DNA from: Shewanella oncorhynchi
Lineage (GTDB): Bacteria > Pseudomonadota > Gammaproteobacteria > Enterobacterales > Shewanellaceae
Assembly (NCBI RefSeq): GCF_012584455.1
Contig: NZ_JABAEB010000015.1
Coordinates: 1-64,000 of the forward strand
Direction: 5' to 3'
DNA length: 64,000 nt
Position numbers and translations under genes: made by a program
Shown here: in pieces, positions 35,489 through 45,294 of the stretch
Layout of the letters: the number at the start of each line of letters is the position of its first letter
How positions within the stretch are numbered: the stretch's first letter is position 1
The notes under the pieces: model-generated
What the model saw: only the letters and a program-made list of their open reading frames with translations
The model's database searches: none
Told to the model about the DNA's origin: nothing

Positions 35489-37642
35489 ATGGACAAGGAT
35501 CAGTTTTCTAAATCACTCCCCCCATCTAATAATATCTACTTTAGCGTGCTGAGCTCTAGCTGGCTGATGATAGTGGCTGCCTTACTTTTCATGGGGATCT
35601 CTTGGTATGTGCTTGAGCAATATCTTAGGGATAGAGGTGAAGAGCGTTTCGAAAATAGCGTTCAAGAATTAACAGAAGCTGTGAATCGCAGAATGCTTGC
35701 CTATGAGCAAGTCTTACGTGGTGGCGTTGGCTTATTGTTATCGTCGAGTAATGTGACACGTCAGGAATGGCAAACTTATGTCATCAATGCTCATTTATCT
35801 GAGTATTACCCAGGTTTTCAAGGTTTTGGCTATGCTCAGTTACTTCAACCTGAAGCATTAAGTGCGCACATCCAACAAGTTCAAGCTGAAGGTTTTAAAG
35901 ACTATAAAGTTTACCCAGAAGGAACGCGTGATCAGTATTGCGTGATTGTGTACTTAGAACCCTTTGATTGGCGTAATCAAAGAGCCTTGGGTTATGACAT
36001 GTGCTCCGAGTCTAATCGATATAAAGCCATCACTCGCGCTATTACCACTGGACTGCCGACAGTTTCTGGCAAAGTCGTATTAGTTCAAGATACTTCTGAT
36101 GATGCTAAAGCGGGCTTTTTAATGTATTTACCGCTTTATCAAGGCACAACAACAACAGAGGCTGAGCGTAAACAGCACGTGTTTGGACTTGTGTATGCAG
36201 CGTTTAGGATGGATGACCTCATGCAAGGGATTATGGGGGAGCGATTCTCAGGCTTGAAACTTGCCATTTATGAAAGTCCGCAGGCAAGCGCTGACAGTCT
36301 AATGTTTACCAGCAGCAAAGTGGCCCCGAATGAGCAGGATGTGTTTTATCACTCACAGACTGACTTGGTTGGAGGGCAGTTGTGGCGCTTAGACATTTCA
36401 TCACAATCGCGTTTTATCTCGAGAGCGGAACAGACCCAAGGTATGTGGCTCCAATTTATCGGTTGTGGTTTTATTTTGGCATTGTTTTACTCAGTGTTAA
36501 TTATGGCGCGTAATCGATATAAGGAGTCTTTACTGACTTCAGAGTTAATTGCTAACGAAAAACGCTTCAGATTAGTAATTGAAGCCTCTCCAAGTGCGCT
36601 ATTTATGGTGGATAAATCTGGATTTATTACTTTAGTGAATACCCATGCTGAACGTTTGTTCGGCTATACCAGAGACGAGTTACTCGGTCGTTCCATCAAT
36701 ATGTTATTGCCCGAAACCCTAAGGGATGCTCATCAGCAACACATGAGTAACTATTTAGTGCAGCCTATTGCGAAAAATATGTCGATGCGGGATGACCTGT
36801 TTGGCTGTTGCAAAGATGGCAGTCGACTCGCAATTGAAGTGGGGTTGACGCCTATTCATTTTAGTAATGGCATTTCTATTCTCGCGACAATTAACAATGT
36901 CTCTGAACGTAAACGCATTGAAGTTCAGCGTGCAGAACATATGCTTGAGCTTGAGCGTATCAATCAAGAATTAGACAGGTTTGCCTATATTGCTTCCCAT
37001 GATTTGAAATCCCCCTTACGTGGTATCGAGCAGCTAACCTCTTGGTTGTCTGAAGATTTAGTCGATAACACCAATGAAAATGTACAGAAATACCTAGGGC
37101 TTATCCAAAGTCGTATTCATCGAATGGTGTTATTACTCGATGGACTATTGATGTTTTCTCGGATTGGTCGTGTCGATACCGAAACCACTGAAGTGAAAAG
37201 TCGGCAACTGGTTGAAGACATGTTTGCGCTCGTCGCGCCGCCACAGGGATTTGAATTAGTCCTAAAAGGTGAATTTCCGAATTTTTATACCGTAAGACCA
37301 TTGTTGGAATTAGTTATACGAAATTTAATCAGTAACGCCATAAAACACCATGACTTAGGTACAGGTGTTATTACGGTTTCATGTGAGGCGGTTGATCAGC
37401 AGTATCGATTCAGTGTGATAGATGATGGTCCGGGAATATCAAGCTCATATCATGAAAAAGTCTTCGAGATGTTTCAAACACTTAAACCAAGGGATGAAGT
37501 TGAAGGCAGTGGTTTAGGCTTATCACTTGTGAGGAAAACGCTAGAAAGTTTAGGTGGAGAGATTCAGCTTAAATCGCAGGGCCGAGGTTGTTGTTTTTGC
37601 TTTAGTTGGCCTAAGCAAATAGTGAAAAAGGAGCTTCTATGA
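35489..37642 (+). CDS. CHASE-PAS hybrid-type sensor histidine kinase
   Basis: About 717 residues from ATG 35489; the TTG at 35480 is too close to AGGGA. Order: membrane helix (about 25-45), CHASE periplasmic domain (about 75-300, with PGFQGFGYAQLLQPEALSAH and YDMCSESNRYKAI), second helix (LQFIGCGFILALFYSVLIMA), PAS (ASPSALFMVDKSGFITLVNT, HAERLFGYTRDELLGRSI), HisKA with FAYIASHDLKSPLRGIEQLT and HATPase with NLISNAIKHHD and GSGLGLSLV. The kinase core is of the phytochrome-like (Cph1) class that pairs with Rcp1-type single receivers, and such a gene follows with a 4-bp ATGA overlap. The CHASE ligand is unknown. Confidence 0.93.
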   Translation: MDKDQFSKSLPPSNNIYFSVLSSSWLMIVAALLFMGISWYVLEQYLRDRGEERFENSVQELTEAVNRRMLAYEQVLRGGVGLLLSSSNVTRQEWQTYVINAHLSEYYPGFQGFGYAQLLQPEALSAHIQQVQAEGFKDYKVYPEGTRDQYCVIVYLEPFDWRNQRALGYDMCSESNRYKAITRAITTGLPTVSGKVVLVQDTSDDAKAGFLMYLPLYQGTTTTEAERKQHVFGLVYAAFRMDDLMQGIMGERFSGLKLAIYESPQASADSLMFTSSKVAPNEQDVFYHSQTDLVGGQLWRLDISSQSRFISRAEQTQGMWLQFIGCGFILALFYSVLIMARNRYKESLLTSELIANEKRFRLVIEASPSALFMVDKSGFITLVNTHAERLFGYTRDELLGRSINMLLPETLRDAHQQHMSNYLVQPIAKNMSMRDDLFGCCKDGSRLAIEVGLTPIHFSNGISILATINNVSERKRIEVQRAEHMLELERINQELDRFAYIASHDLKSPLRGIEQLTSWLSEDLVDNTNENVQKYLGLIQSRIHRMVLLLDGLLMFSRIGRVDTETTEVKSRQLVEDMFALVAPPQGFELVLKGEFPNFYTVRPLLELVIRNLISNAIKHHDLGTGVITVSCEAVDQQYRFSVIDDGPGISSSYHEKVFEMFQTLKPRDEVEGSGLGLSLVRKTLESLGGEIQLKSQGRGCCFCFSWPKQIVKKELL

Positions 37643-38073
37643 GCGCAGCAAATCACTATCAACAGGTCACCATTTTATTGGTTGATGACGATGACGTGGA
37701 TTACATGGCCGTGCAGCGGGCGATGAGACAATTGAGGTTACTCAATCCCTTAGTGCGTGCTCGGGATGGGATCGAAGCATTAACTATTCTAACTAGTTTA
37801 GACACGATCAAAGGTCCGTATCTTATTTTGCTCGATCTTAATATGCCAAGAATGAATGGGTTTGAGTTCCTTGAGCGAATACGTTCAGATCCTTCTCTTT
37901 CTTCGTCTGTCGTTTTTATGCTCACCACGTCGAGTACCGATGAAGATAGGATGAAAGCCTATAGCCATCATGTGGCTGGTTACATGGTTAAAACTGATAT
38001 GAAAGACGGTTTTAACAATATTTTTAATATGCTTGAAGGTTACTGGCGAATAGTGGAGCTCCCATCCGCATAA
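37639..38073 (+). CDS. Rcp1-like single-domain response regulator
   Basis: 144-residue stand-alone receiver. Acidic pocket LVDDDDVDYMAV, phosphoacceptor Asp about 66 in ILLDLNMPRMNG, Thr/Ser in MLTTSSTDED, Lys in YMVKTDM. Typical partner of CHASE/PAS Cph1-class kinases. It overlaps the kinase gene by 4 bp and lies 9 bp from the GGDEF-EAL gene, so it is the middle element of a phosphorelay operon. Confidence 0.94.
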   Translation: MSAANHYQQVTILLVDDDDVDYMAVQRAMRQLRLLNPLVRARDGIEALTILTSLDTIKGPYLILLDLNMPRMNGFEFLERIRSDPSLSSSVVFMLTTSSTDEDRMKAYSHHVAGYMVKTDMKDGFNNIFNMLEGYWRIVELPSA

Positions 38074-38082
38074 GGTGAGTAT

Positions 38083-39798
38083 ATGGATTTACTACTGATA
38101 GATGATGATGAAGTTGATAGAACTGCGATCATCCGAGCACTCAGACAGTCAAAGTTGACTTTTAATGTGGTCGAAGCAAATTGTGCATTTGATGGTTTAA
38201 ATCTCGCATTAGAACGTCATTTTGACGGTATTCTATTGGATTATTTATTACCCGATGCTAATGGCTTAGAAGTGTTGATCAAGCTCAATGCCATGACGCA
38301 AGACCAGACCGTAGTCGTTATGCTGAGTCGCTATGAAGATGAGAAACTGGCTCAGCGCTGTATTGAACTAGGGGCACAGGACTTCTTGCTTAAGGATGAG
38401 GTCAACTCGCGGATACTAACTCGTGCAATTCGTTATGCGAAACAAAGATCTTCAATGGCGTTGGCGTTACGTAATAGTCACCAAAAACTAAAAGAGCTAG
38501 CTGAACACGATTCGTTGACTAAGCTGGTTAATCGCTATGGTTTTGAACTTTGTCTTAATCGAGCGATAGCAAGGGCCAAACGTTGTCACGACTATTTAGC
38601 CGTTATCTTACTCGATTTAGATGATTTTAAAGCGATCAATGACACTCTAGGCCATCAGACGGGGGATATTCTTTTAGTTAAAGTAGCCGCTCGATTAAGT
38701 GAAGTACTACGAGATGGCGACATTATTGCCCGTTTAGGTGGGGACGAATTTGTCGTGCTAGTCACTGATAATGATTATAAATATTTCCCTATGATTGTGG
38801 CTAATCGATTGTTAAAAGTGTTTGAGGACGTGTTTTGTCTCGGTGATAACGATGTGCTTATTGGTGCCAGTATCGGCGTGGCTTTTTATAATGAAGCGGC
38901 TTCGAACAGTTCTGAGCTGATGAAATGTGCCGATATCGCTATGTATCGCGCTAAAAAAATGGGCCGAAACCAGATTCAGTTCTACTCAGAAGCTTTAGAT
39001 AAAGAGGTGCGTTACCGTAATCATATCGAGTCGAGTTTGCGTACTGCCTTAAAAAGAAATGAATTTAAGGTTCATTATCAAGCGCAAGTGAATGCGAAAA
39101 CCCATCAGCTGGTGGGTATGGAAGCCCTTATCCGATGGCAGCATCCTGTAGACGGCATTATCACCCCAGATCAATTTTTACCCATAGCCGAAGAAATTGG
39201 ATTAATGGAGGACATTGATGATTGGGTGCTTGAACAAGCCTGTATTCAGGCACAGGTTTGGTTAACCCAATTACAGCCAACAGGGAGAGAATTTACCATT
39301 GCCGTTAATCTGTCTGCATCGCAAATTGGAAATGAGAACCTGTTTGATAAAATAGCGAATACGTTGACTAAGACAGGACTTCCTGCTGTAGCATTAGAGC
39401 TTGAAATTACTGAGAATTGCCTTATTGAAGATCCCCATGAACATGCCAAAATGCTCGATAGAATCGCAGAGTTAGGGGTGCGTTTTGCCCTTGATGATTT
39501 TGGGACGGGTTTTTCGTCCTTAGAACATATCAAATTGTTTCCCATTAGCGTGCTGAAAATCGATAAAAGCTTTGTCGCTTCCTATGATAAGGATGATAAA
39601 GACACTCGTTTGCTCGCTGCATTACTTAACTTCGCCCATGGGTTTAATGTCATATCAGTAGCTGAGGGCGTTGAAACGATTGAGCAGGCTGAGTTTTGCA
39701 CTTCTCGCCATTGTACTGTATTACAAGGTTATTTGTTTTCTCGTCCCTTAGATGCAACGGAGTTTGAGGCTAAGTATATTCTGCCGCTGTTAACTTAA
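38083..39798 (+). CDS. REC-GGDEF-EAL cyclic-di-GMP regulator
   Basis: 571 residues. Receiver 1-120 with Asp53 in GILLDYLLP; GGDEF about 165-300 with RLGGDEFVVLV, so cyclase activity is possible; EAL about 320-565 with GMEALIRWQHP, ENCLIED and DDFGTGFSSLEH, so phosphodiesterase motifs are intact. Third gene of the kinase operon, so a CHASE signal likely sets c-di-GMP levels. Net direction of activity cannot be read. Confidence 0.95.
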   Translation: MDLLLIDDDEVDRTAIIRALRQSKLTFNVVEANCAFDGLNLALERHFDGILLDYLLPDANGLEVLIKLNAMTQDQTVVVMLSRYEDEKLAQRCIELGAQDFLLKDEVNSRILTRAIRYAKQRSSMALALRNSHQKLKELAEHDSLTKLVNRYGFELCLNRAIARAKRCHDYLAVILLDLDDFKAINDTLGHQTGDILLVKVAARLSEVLRDGDIIARLGGDEFVVLVTDNDYKYFPMIVANRLLKVFEDVFCLGDNDVLIGASIGVAFYNEAASNSSELMKCADIAMYRAKKMGRNQIQFYSEALDKEVRYRNHIESSLRTALKRNEFKVHYQAQVNAKTHQLVGMEALIRWQHPVDGIITPDQFLPIAEEIGLMEDIDDWVLEQACIQAQVWLTQLQPTGREFTIAVNLSASQIGNENLFDKIANTLTKTGLPAVALELEITENCLIEDPHEHAKMLDRIAELGVRFALDDFGTGFSSLEHIKLFPISVLKIDKSFVASYDKDDKDTRLLAALLNFAHGFNVISVAEGVETIEQAEFCTSRHCTVLQGYLFSRPLDATEFEAKYILPLLT

Positions 39799-39977
39799 AC
39801 CGAGTTCCGAGTGTGATAGGTCTTGAAGTATTTCATTAGCATAATGATTTCGTCTGGTGAGGAATATTTTCTTGCTTTACACTGAGCAATAGACAAATAT
39901 CAGCCCCTTTTTCTGTCGCTGTGCTTTTGGTGCCGCAGAACGGTTTATTCACTCATGCTTAAGTTGGTCACTCAGCA

Positions 39978-40883
39978 ATGAAAATAGGTATTTTATCCCA
40001 ATTCCCCCAGTTGTATTCAACACAACGTTTAGTCGCGGCTTGCCAAAGTCGTGGACATGAAGCTGTCGTGATCAATACGCTGAATTGCTACATGAATATT
40101 AATTCTATTAAACCTAGCATTCATTATGAAGGTACTGAATTAGTTGGGTTTGATGCCATCATTCCGCGTATTCATGCTAGCGTGACTTTTTATGGTTGTG
40201 CCGTTGTACGTCAGTTTGAAATGATGGGTGTATATGCCGCGAATGATTCAATCTCCATTGCGCGTTCGCGGGACAAATTGCGGGCACTGCAACTACTTTC
40301 CCGCAAAGGGATTGGCATGCCAGTGACGGGTTTTGCCAATAAGCCAAATGATATCCCAGATCTCATCAATATGGTGGGCGGCGCTCCGTTAGTCATTAAA
40401 TTACTCGAAGGCACTCAAGGGATTGGTGTCGTACTCGCTGAAACTAAAACGGCTGCTGAGAGCGTGATTGAAGCATTCTTGGGGCTCAAAGCGAATATCT
40501 TAGTACAGGAATACATTAAAGAATCCAATGGTAGTGATATTCGTTGTTTTGTTGTCGGTGACAAGGTTGTTGCTTCGATGAAACGTCAAGGTCCCGAGGG
40601 CGATTTCCGCTCTAATCTGCATTTAGGTGGTTGTGGTGAGGTGGTAAAAATCACCTCTGTTGAGCGTAAAATGGCTATTGCCGCTGTGAAGGCGATGGGA
40701 TTGGTTGTCGCGGGAGTAGATATTTTACGTTCTAACCGTGGCCCACTGATCCTTGAGGTTAATTCGGCGCCAGGCATTGAAGGGATTGAGCAAACAACAG
40801 GGATTTCAGTGACTGAGCCCATTGTTGAATATATCGAGAAAATGGTTGCGGCCCGTAAAACAAACCGGTCAATTATTGCCTAA
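39978..40883 (+). CDS. rimK: Ribosomal protein S6 glutamate ligase RimK
   Basis: 301 residues, ATP-grasp ligase adding glutamate to the C-terminus of S6. MKIGILSQFPQLYSTQRLV, SIARSRDKLRALQLLSRKGI, LEGTQGIGVVLAE, VQEYIKESNGSDIRCFVVGD and ILEVNSAPGIEGIEQTTGIS are close to E. coli RimK. No ribosome site of note. It ends before a strong terminator. Confidence 0.97.
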   Translation: MKIGILSQFPQLYSTQRLVAACQSRGHEAVVINTLNCYMNINSIKPSIHYEGTELVGFDAIIPRIHASVTFYGCAVVRQFEMMGVYAANDSISIARSRDKLRALQLLSRKGIGMPVTGFANKPNDIPDLINMVGGAPLVIKLLEGTQGIGVVLAETKTAAESVIEAFLGLKANILVQEYIKESNGSDIRCFVVGDKVVASMKRQGPEGDFRSNLHLGGCGEVVKITSVERKMAIAAVKAMGLVVAGVDILRSNRGPLILEVNSAPGIEGIEQTTGISVTEPIVEYIEKMVAARKTNRSIIA

Positions 40884-40902
40884 TTGGTGATAGTGATAAA
40901 AT

Positions 40903-40930
40903 GACGCCACTTTTTAAGGTGGCGTTTTTT
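40903..40930. terminator. Bidirectional terminator between rimK and the porin
   Basis: ACGCCAC / GTGGCGT stem with an A/T-rich loop and T-run. Confidence 0.88.
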
Positions 40931-40941
40931 ATGTTTAGAGC

Positions 40942-41634
40942 TTATAGATCAAAACTGTAGGAATATCCGAGTACTAGTTTGGCATCATCATCGGTGAGAT
41001 CGGTATCTGAGACCATAAATGACACTGTGCCTATGCTGGTATCTGCGCTGAGAGTCACGTTATAGTCGGCATAATTATCTTCGCCAAACCAAGATTGGAC
41101 GACATCACCGTTTGAGTAACCATAGTGCACTGATAAACTCAGCTTTTCAGTGAGAGGAACGGATACCGTCGCGGCAAGATAACTGAGATCTTTATTATCT
41201 AAAGGATCGGCGGCCAGATCGTCACCGGCATTGATGACTTGGGAGTAAGCCAGTTCGAGCCATTTCCACGTGACAGCAGCATGGAGCTCACCAAAATCAA
41301 TACTGCCTGGTGCGTCTGGATAGGCGTAGTAGAGATAGCCAAAGTCGTAGCTGATGTCTTCGGTAATACTGCCGCCATAACCCGCATATAGATCAAGCTC
41401 GTAGCTAGTATCATCATCAAAATCCACATTCGATGCCCAAGTTCCCGCATAAAATCCAGAATCGTGGCTGTAGTCAAGGCCACCTTGGATTGCGACCGCA
41501 TCTTTAGTTTGGGTCGCACCGCGCCATAGATAATTAGAGGTACCGCCAATGTTGCCTGATACGGCTGCAAAGGCGTTGCCTGCCAGTAACATTCCCGTCG
41601 ATAAGGCCAAAACGCTGTACAGTGATTTCTTCAT
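40942..41634 (-). CDS. TorF-family outer-membrane porin
   Basis: 230 residues from ATG 41632-41634, chosen because GAGGGG lies just upstream; the frame runs to 41700. Signal peptide MKKSLYSVLALSTGMLLAGN ending AFA-AVSGN. The mature part SGNIGGTSNYLWRGATQTKD is the TorF/Gcw_chp beta-barrel start, with alternating strands ending SYSFDL. Function is probably solute diffusion. The gap to HU is large. Confidence 0.9.
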   Translation of the reverse strand: MKKSLYSVLALSTGMLLAGNAFAAVSGNIGGTSNYLWRGATQTKDAVAIQGGLDYSHDSGFYAGTWASNVDFDDDTSYELDLYAGYGGSITEDISYDFGYLYYAYPDAPGSIDFGELHAAVTWKWLELAYSQVINAGDDLAADPLDNKDLSYLAATVSVPLTEKLSLSVHYGYSNGDVVQSWFGEDNYADYNVTLSADTSIGTVSFMVSDTDLTDDDAKLVLGYSYSFDL

Positions 41635-41880
41635 GCTCATCCCCTCGATTGACTTATTTATCGATTCACCATTGGCACACTCAAAGTCAGCTGTGGTCAT
41701 TAGTGCATCTTGGTTTTTTTCTAAGGAAGGATTTGCTAATCACATGCCACTATTACAATGCCATGTAAAACAAGGTATTAGAACTCACAATGTTAATGAA
41801 ATGTTTTTATTTGCCAGTTTGTGGGGCAGAGGCGCACTTTTGTTGTGCAAAAAATATTCAGTGCTTCACTGGAATTGGGC

Positions 41881-41908
41881 AAAAAAAACGCCTCACAATG
41901 GAGGCGTT
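41881..41908 (-). terminator. Terminator of the HU gene
   Basis: AACGCCTC / GAGGCGTT stem. On the minus strand it is followed by eight T residues (41888-41881). Confidence 0.9.
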
Positions 41909-41925
41909 GTATTGAATTTTATAAC

Positions 41926-42198
41926 TTAGTTTACGCTGTCACGTAGGGTTTTACCCGCTTTAAACTTAGGCACTGTCGCTTCAGCAATTTGAATTTCTTT
42001 ACCCGTTTGTGGATTACGGCCAGTGCGAGCGGCACGAGTCGCTGTTTCAAAAGAACCGAAACCTACGATGGAGATTTTGTCACCATTTTTCATTGATTCG
42101 GTAATAGCTGCTTCAAAAGACTTCAATGCGCGTGCTGCTTCTACTTTCGTTAGATCGGCATTTTCTGCAATTTTGGCGATTAGTTCAGTTTTGTTCAT
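41926..42198 (-). CDS. HU-family nucleoid-binding protein
   Basis: 90 residues, normal HU length. KNGDKISIVGFGSFETATRA and ARTGRNPQTGKEIQIAEATV carry the DNA-bending arm (RNPQTGKEI). Closer in sequence to HupA than HupB, but paralogue assignment is uncertain. Own promoter and terminator. Confidence 0.95.
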   Translation of the reverse strand: MNKTELIAKIAENADLTKVEAARALKSFEAAITESMKNGDKISIVGFGSFETATRAARTGRNPQTGKEIQIAEATVPKFKAGKTLRDSVN

Positions 42199-42357
42199 TT
42201 TTATTGTCTCTTCTTTCCGTAGATTTATTTGAAATAAGCGTGCCTAACATGCCATAAGGTTTAGCACTTGGAAAGCCTTTTGCGTCTAGCGTGCAGCAGG
42301 ATGTTCAGTAAAGCGCAGAATATTTACTCAGTTCGTGACTTAAGTTTTATTCTGGTT

Positions 42358-43155
42358 TTATTCTTCTAACAGTTGATAGAGTAATTTTTTAACAAGTTTG
42401 GGTTCAAAGGGTTTGTCACATAAGGCATTTACACCCGCTTGGGACACATTGCTGAGGTGGGTATCGTTGGCTTCGGAAGACACCATCAAGATGGGAATGT
42501 GCGATTGTTGGCTTTCATTGCGGATAAATTGTGTCAAAGCTAGCCCATCTACACTCGGCATATTGTAATCAGTGATCACTAAGTCGAACATATTGTGTTT
42601 CATTAACGCTATGGCTTGCGCGCCATCCTCGGCCTCGGTAATCAGCTTCATCCCTAAGTTACCAATCGTACGTTTAATGACGTTTCTTGCCATACGGCTA
42701 TCATCGACCACTAATACACGCACATCTTGTACATCGAAATTACTGAGGTCGAGTTCATCGTGGCTGAGTAAATCAATCGTGGCATTCAATGCTGTACCTA
42801 AATGGTCGGCACTGAAGGGTTTAGGTAGAATCGCTACTACACCCGATTGGCGGAATATTTCAAGTTGCTCACGGCGGCACTCACTCGAGACCAGCATAAA
42901 TTGGATATCTTTGCAGTCAGCGTTGGCCCTTAAGTAGCCCAAGAGATCGATGGCAGTGCCATCATCGAAATGCATGGCGCTCGCAATAAGGTCAGGTTTA
43001 TGGCGAGCAATAATATCTTTAGCCGCTTCTATGTTTTCTGCGGTTTGAATGCTGAGAATACCTTCTTGTTGTAAGCGCTGAATAATAATTCGACGCTGTG
43101 TATCTGAAGGTTCTACCAAAAGAATGGAAAGTTCGCTGGGCGATAAATGGCTCAT
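42358..43155 (-). CDS. Double-receiver response regulator with degenerate first receiver
   Basis: 265 residues, two receiver domains. The first (1-125) has ILLVEPSDTQRRI and PDLIASAMHFDDG: the phosphoacceptor Asp position is Ala and the acidic pair is altered, so it is a pseudo-receiver. The second (about 140-265) has VLVVDDSRMARNV, LVITDYNMPSVDG and CDKPFEPK and looks active. No output domain, so it likely acts by protein contact, as CheY-like adaptors do. Confidence 0.9.
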   Translation of the reverse strand: MSHLSPSELSILLVEPSDTQRRIIIQRLQQEGILSIQTAENIEAAKDIIARHKPDLIASAMHFDDGTAIDLLGYLRANADCKDIQFMLVSSECRREQLEIFRQSGVVAILPKPFSADHLGTALNATIDLLSHDELDLSNFDVQDVRVLVVDDSRMARNVIKRTIGNLGMKLITEAEDGAQAIALMKHNMFDLVITDYNMPSVDGLALTQFIRNESQQSHIPILMVSSEANDTHLSNVSQAGVNALCDKPFEPKLVKKLLYQLLEE

Positions 43156-43237
43156 AGTCTACTTCAAGTTAAGAGTCGTAAGTATTTTACTGGGTCGCTA
43201 AGCTACGCTATTGATAACAGCTTAGCAACAAAGTCCA

Positions 43238-43618
43238 TTACTGAGTTTGGCGGGTCAAATAGTGTCTCGTGACCTTAGAAAATGCGATCCAATACTGCAC
43301 GAGTAAAATAACAATAATGCTCACTGTGAGTGGCAACATAGGAATGTTGTGGCCAGAAACAACTACTTTTACATCCTCAGGGGTAATGCGATAGGCAATA
43401 ATTGCTGTAATTCCCAGTGCCGAGAATCCTAAGGTTTGCATGCCAATATAAATCTTCAACACTAAGCTAGACCACGGCGCCCGTATGAGTATGCCAACGA
43501 GCACGGGGAGGACACCTAGGGTGAATACATCAAGGGATTGAGTCATCACAGTACGCCAAAGTGCAGCAATGCTGAAGAGGCAATATAACGTGATCAGTAG
43601 TATAAGACGTTTAGGCAT
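43238..43618 (-). CDS. Small four-helix membrane protein of unknown function
   Basis: 126 residues, four hydrophobic segments (LILLITLYCLFSIAALW, VFTLGVLPVLVGILI, TLGFSALGITAIIAYRI, LPLTVSIIVILLVQYWI). No motif recognised. It lies 82 bp upstream of the receiver gene on the same strand and may be cotranscribed. Confidence 0.7.
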   Translation of the reverse strand: MPKRLILLITLYCLFSIAALWRTVMTQSLDVFTLGVLPVLVGILIRAPWSSLVLKIYIGMQTLGFSALGITAIIAYRITPEDVKVVVSGHNIPMLPLTVSIIVILLVQYWIAFSKVTRHYLTRQTQ

Positions 43619-43745
43619 AGATTGAAGTGCACACCAGTAGCAAAGAAGATGAGCAAGTGTAGGAAATGCCCTAATCCGAGTCCAGTATAACCGTGATATC
43701 GTGTAGAATATGCCTTTTTGCTAGAGGCTCTAATAGGTGACGTTT

Positions 43746-44255
43746 ATGACAGAAGTTGAGTTTTGGGGGTTAGTCACGCGAACGGAAGCGGCGCAATCAC
43801 AGGAGTCTTTGACTCAAGCACTGAAGCAGAAACTTGCCGAATTGAGTAATGAAGAGTTAAAAGCTTTCGATAAAATGTTTGGTCAGCAGATGCGCCGTAG
43901 TTATCTGTGGTCTGTTTGGGGGGCGGCTTACATTATTACGGGTTGTGATTCTGAATATGCTTTTGCCGAGTTTAGGTGTTTTTTGATTTCACTTGGTAAA
44001 GAAATTTTCGAAGGTGTGGTTAATCAGCCTGACACCCTAGCACGTTTAGTCGCTTGGCCAGAGCGAGATGCCTATGCTTACCCTTTTGTAGATGAATACG
44101 ACCTTATCGCAGGGCAATTATACGAAGATAGAACCGGTGAGGAACTGCCCTTTATGCCATCGGGCAAGGCGACGCCCGCGGGTAAAAAATTTAGCACTAA
44201 GCCCAAGGATTTAAAGCTGCAATACCCTGAGCTGAGTGCCCGTTTTCCATTTTAG
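43746..44255 (+). CDS. DUF4240 protein
   Basis: 169 residues from ATG 43746, where AGGTGA is five bases upstream; the GTG at 43737 overlaps that ribosome site. The N-terminus MTEVEFWGLVTRTEAAQSQE and SYLWSVWGAAYIITGCDSEYAFAEFRCFLI-type core fit DUF4240, related to WGR/SMI-type small cytoplasmic proteins. Function unknown. Confidence 0.85.
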   Translation: MTEVEFWGLVTRTEAAQSQESLTQALKQKLAELSNEELKAFDKMFGQQMRRSYLWSVWGAAYIITGCDSEYAFAEFRCFLISLGKEIFEGVVNQPDTLARLVAWPERDAYAYPFVDEYDLIAGQLYEDRTGEELPFMPSGKATPAGKKFSTKPKDLKLQYPELSARFPF

Positions 44256-44268
44256 TCTTGGCAATACC

Positions 44269-44583
44269 TTACGAGCGCAAGCAAGCGTTGGTAGTGACAT
44301 CGAAGGTCATGCCGTATTTAGGGCAGATGTCGCTCATAAACTCATGTTCTTGCACGGTTAATTGTTGACTAAAATCTTGCTTAAGCTGCTCTGTCATTTG
44401 ATGCTCAGCCGCATTTTGCGCCTGAGCCAATTTACTCAAATGAACAGTAACAGCTTGTTGCTGGCTGATGGTCAATGGTGCAGCATGGCTTGAAAGGCTG
44501 ATACTCGTTCCAATTGTCAGCAGTGCCAATAAAGCGAGTTTTCGTGAATATGGGTTGAATAGATAAGCCGTTTTTAGGTTCAT
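44269..44583 (-). CDS. Small exported protein of unknown function
   Basis: 104 residues. Signal peptide KLALLALLTIGTSISLSSHA-A, then a predicted helical, Gln-rich segment (LSKLAQAQNAAEHQMTEQLK) and two Cys in the C-terminal end (ICPKYG, NACLRS). No family recognised. It converges with the DUF4240 gene only 14 bp away. Confidence 0.7.
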   Translation of the reverse strand: MNLKTAYLFNPYSRKLALLALLTIGTSISLSSHAAPLTISQQQAVTVHLSKLAQAQNAAEHQMTEQLKQDFSQQLTVQEHEFMSDICPKYGMTFDVTTNACLRS

Positions 44584-44718
44584 AGGTAAGCTCCAAGTTA
44601 AAAATTACGTTTAACACGTTAGTTCTAAATCGTGCATCCTTAGACGGTAAAGAAAACGAGTTGTACTGTGAGGAGCTGAGTTTATTGTATAAATATTGAA
44701 CCTATGCTGAATGGTTAG

Positions 44719-45027
44719 TTAGTGCTCATTCTTCATTTCTTCGCATTGAAATCCTTGCTTACGAGTATCGAACTGGCACATAGATCCACATTCCCAAGGC
44801 ACATTGTCGTAGAAGGCAGATTGTTCGCGAGCAAAATCGCGGCAAGTATTATAGCTGTCAAAGTTATCGGTTTTTTTATACTTTCCTGAATCATAGCCAT
44901 GGTTGTAGATAAAGGCTGACCAAGTTTTAGGGCCAGTATTTTTGTCACTCGGGGAGATAAACCAAATCGCACTTACGACGCAGGTAAACAGGATAAGAAT
45001 GAACACAGGTACAACAGGGAATTTCAT
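44719..45027 (-). CDS. Small single-helix protein with four Cys, unknown function
   Basis: 102 residues: N-terminal membrane anchor FPVVPVFILILFTCVVSAIW and an exported part with Cys at DSYNTCRDFAREQ, VPWECGSMCQFDTR and GFQCEEM, likely two disulfides. Not recognised; resembles small periplasmic cysteine proteins common in Shewanella. 135 bp from the neighbouring small exported gene. Confidence 0.65.
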   Translation of the reverse strand: MKFPVVPVFILILFTCVVSAIWFISPSDKNTGPKTWSAFIYNHGYDSGKYKKTDNFDSYNTCRDFAREQSAFYDNVPWECGSMCQFDTRKQGFQCEEMKNEH

Positions 45028-45294
45028 TTTTTATTAAGTGGGCAATGTAAACAATAGCGGAAGGATAACGCTTTTTTTGTCGTTATGCGCGTGAAATGTT
45101 CACAAATTGATAACCATGCACTTACTTGGTGCAATTCCGATACAAAAAGATACGTATTGGTTGTGGTGGTTAAATAATATTTACTTAATTATACAAAAGC
45201 TTACGGTACATTTGCTGTACTTATATCAGTTTTGCGTTAAGCTCTAGTTCAGGTTAGATTTTGTACTGTAGTTCTCAAGAAAGTTATTTAGGCC

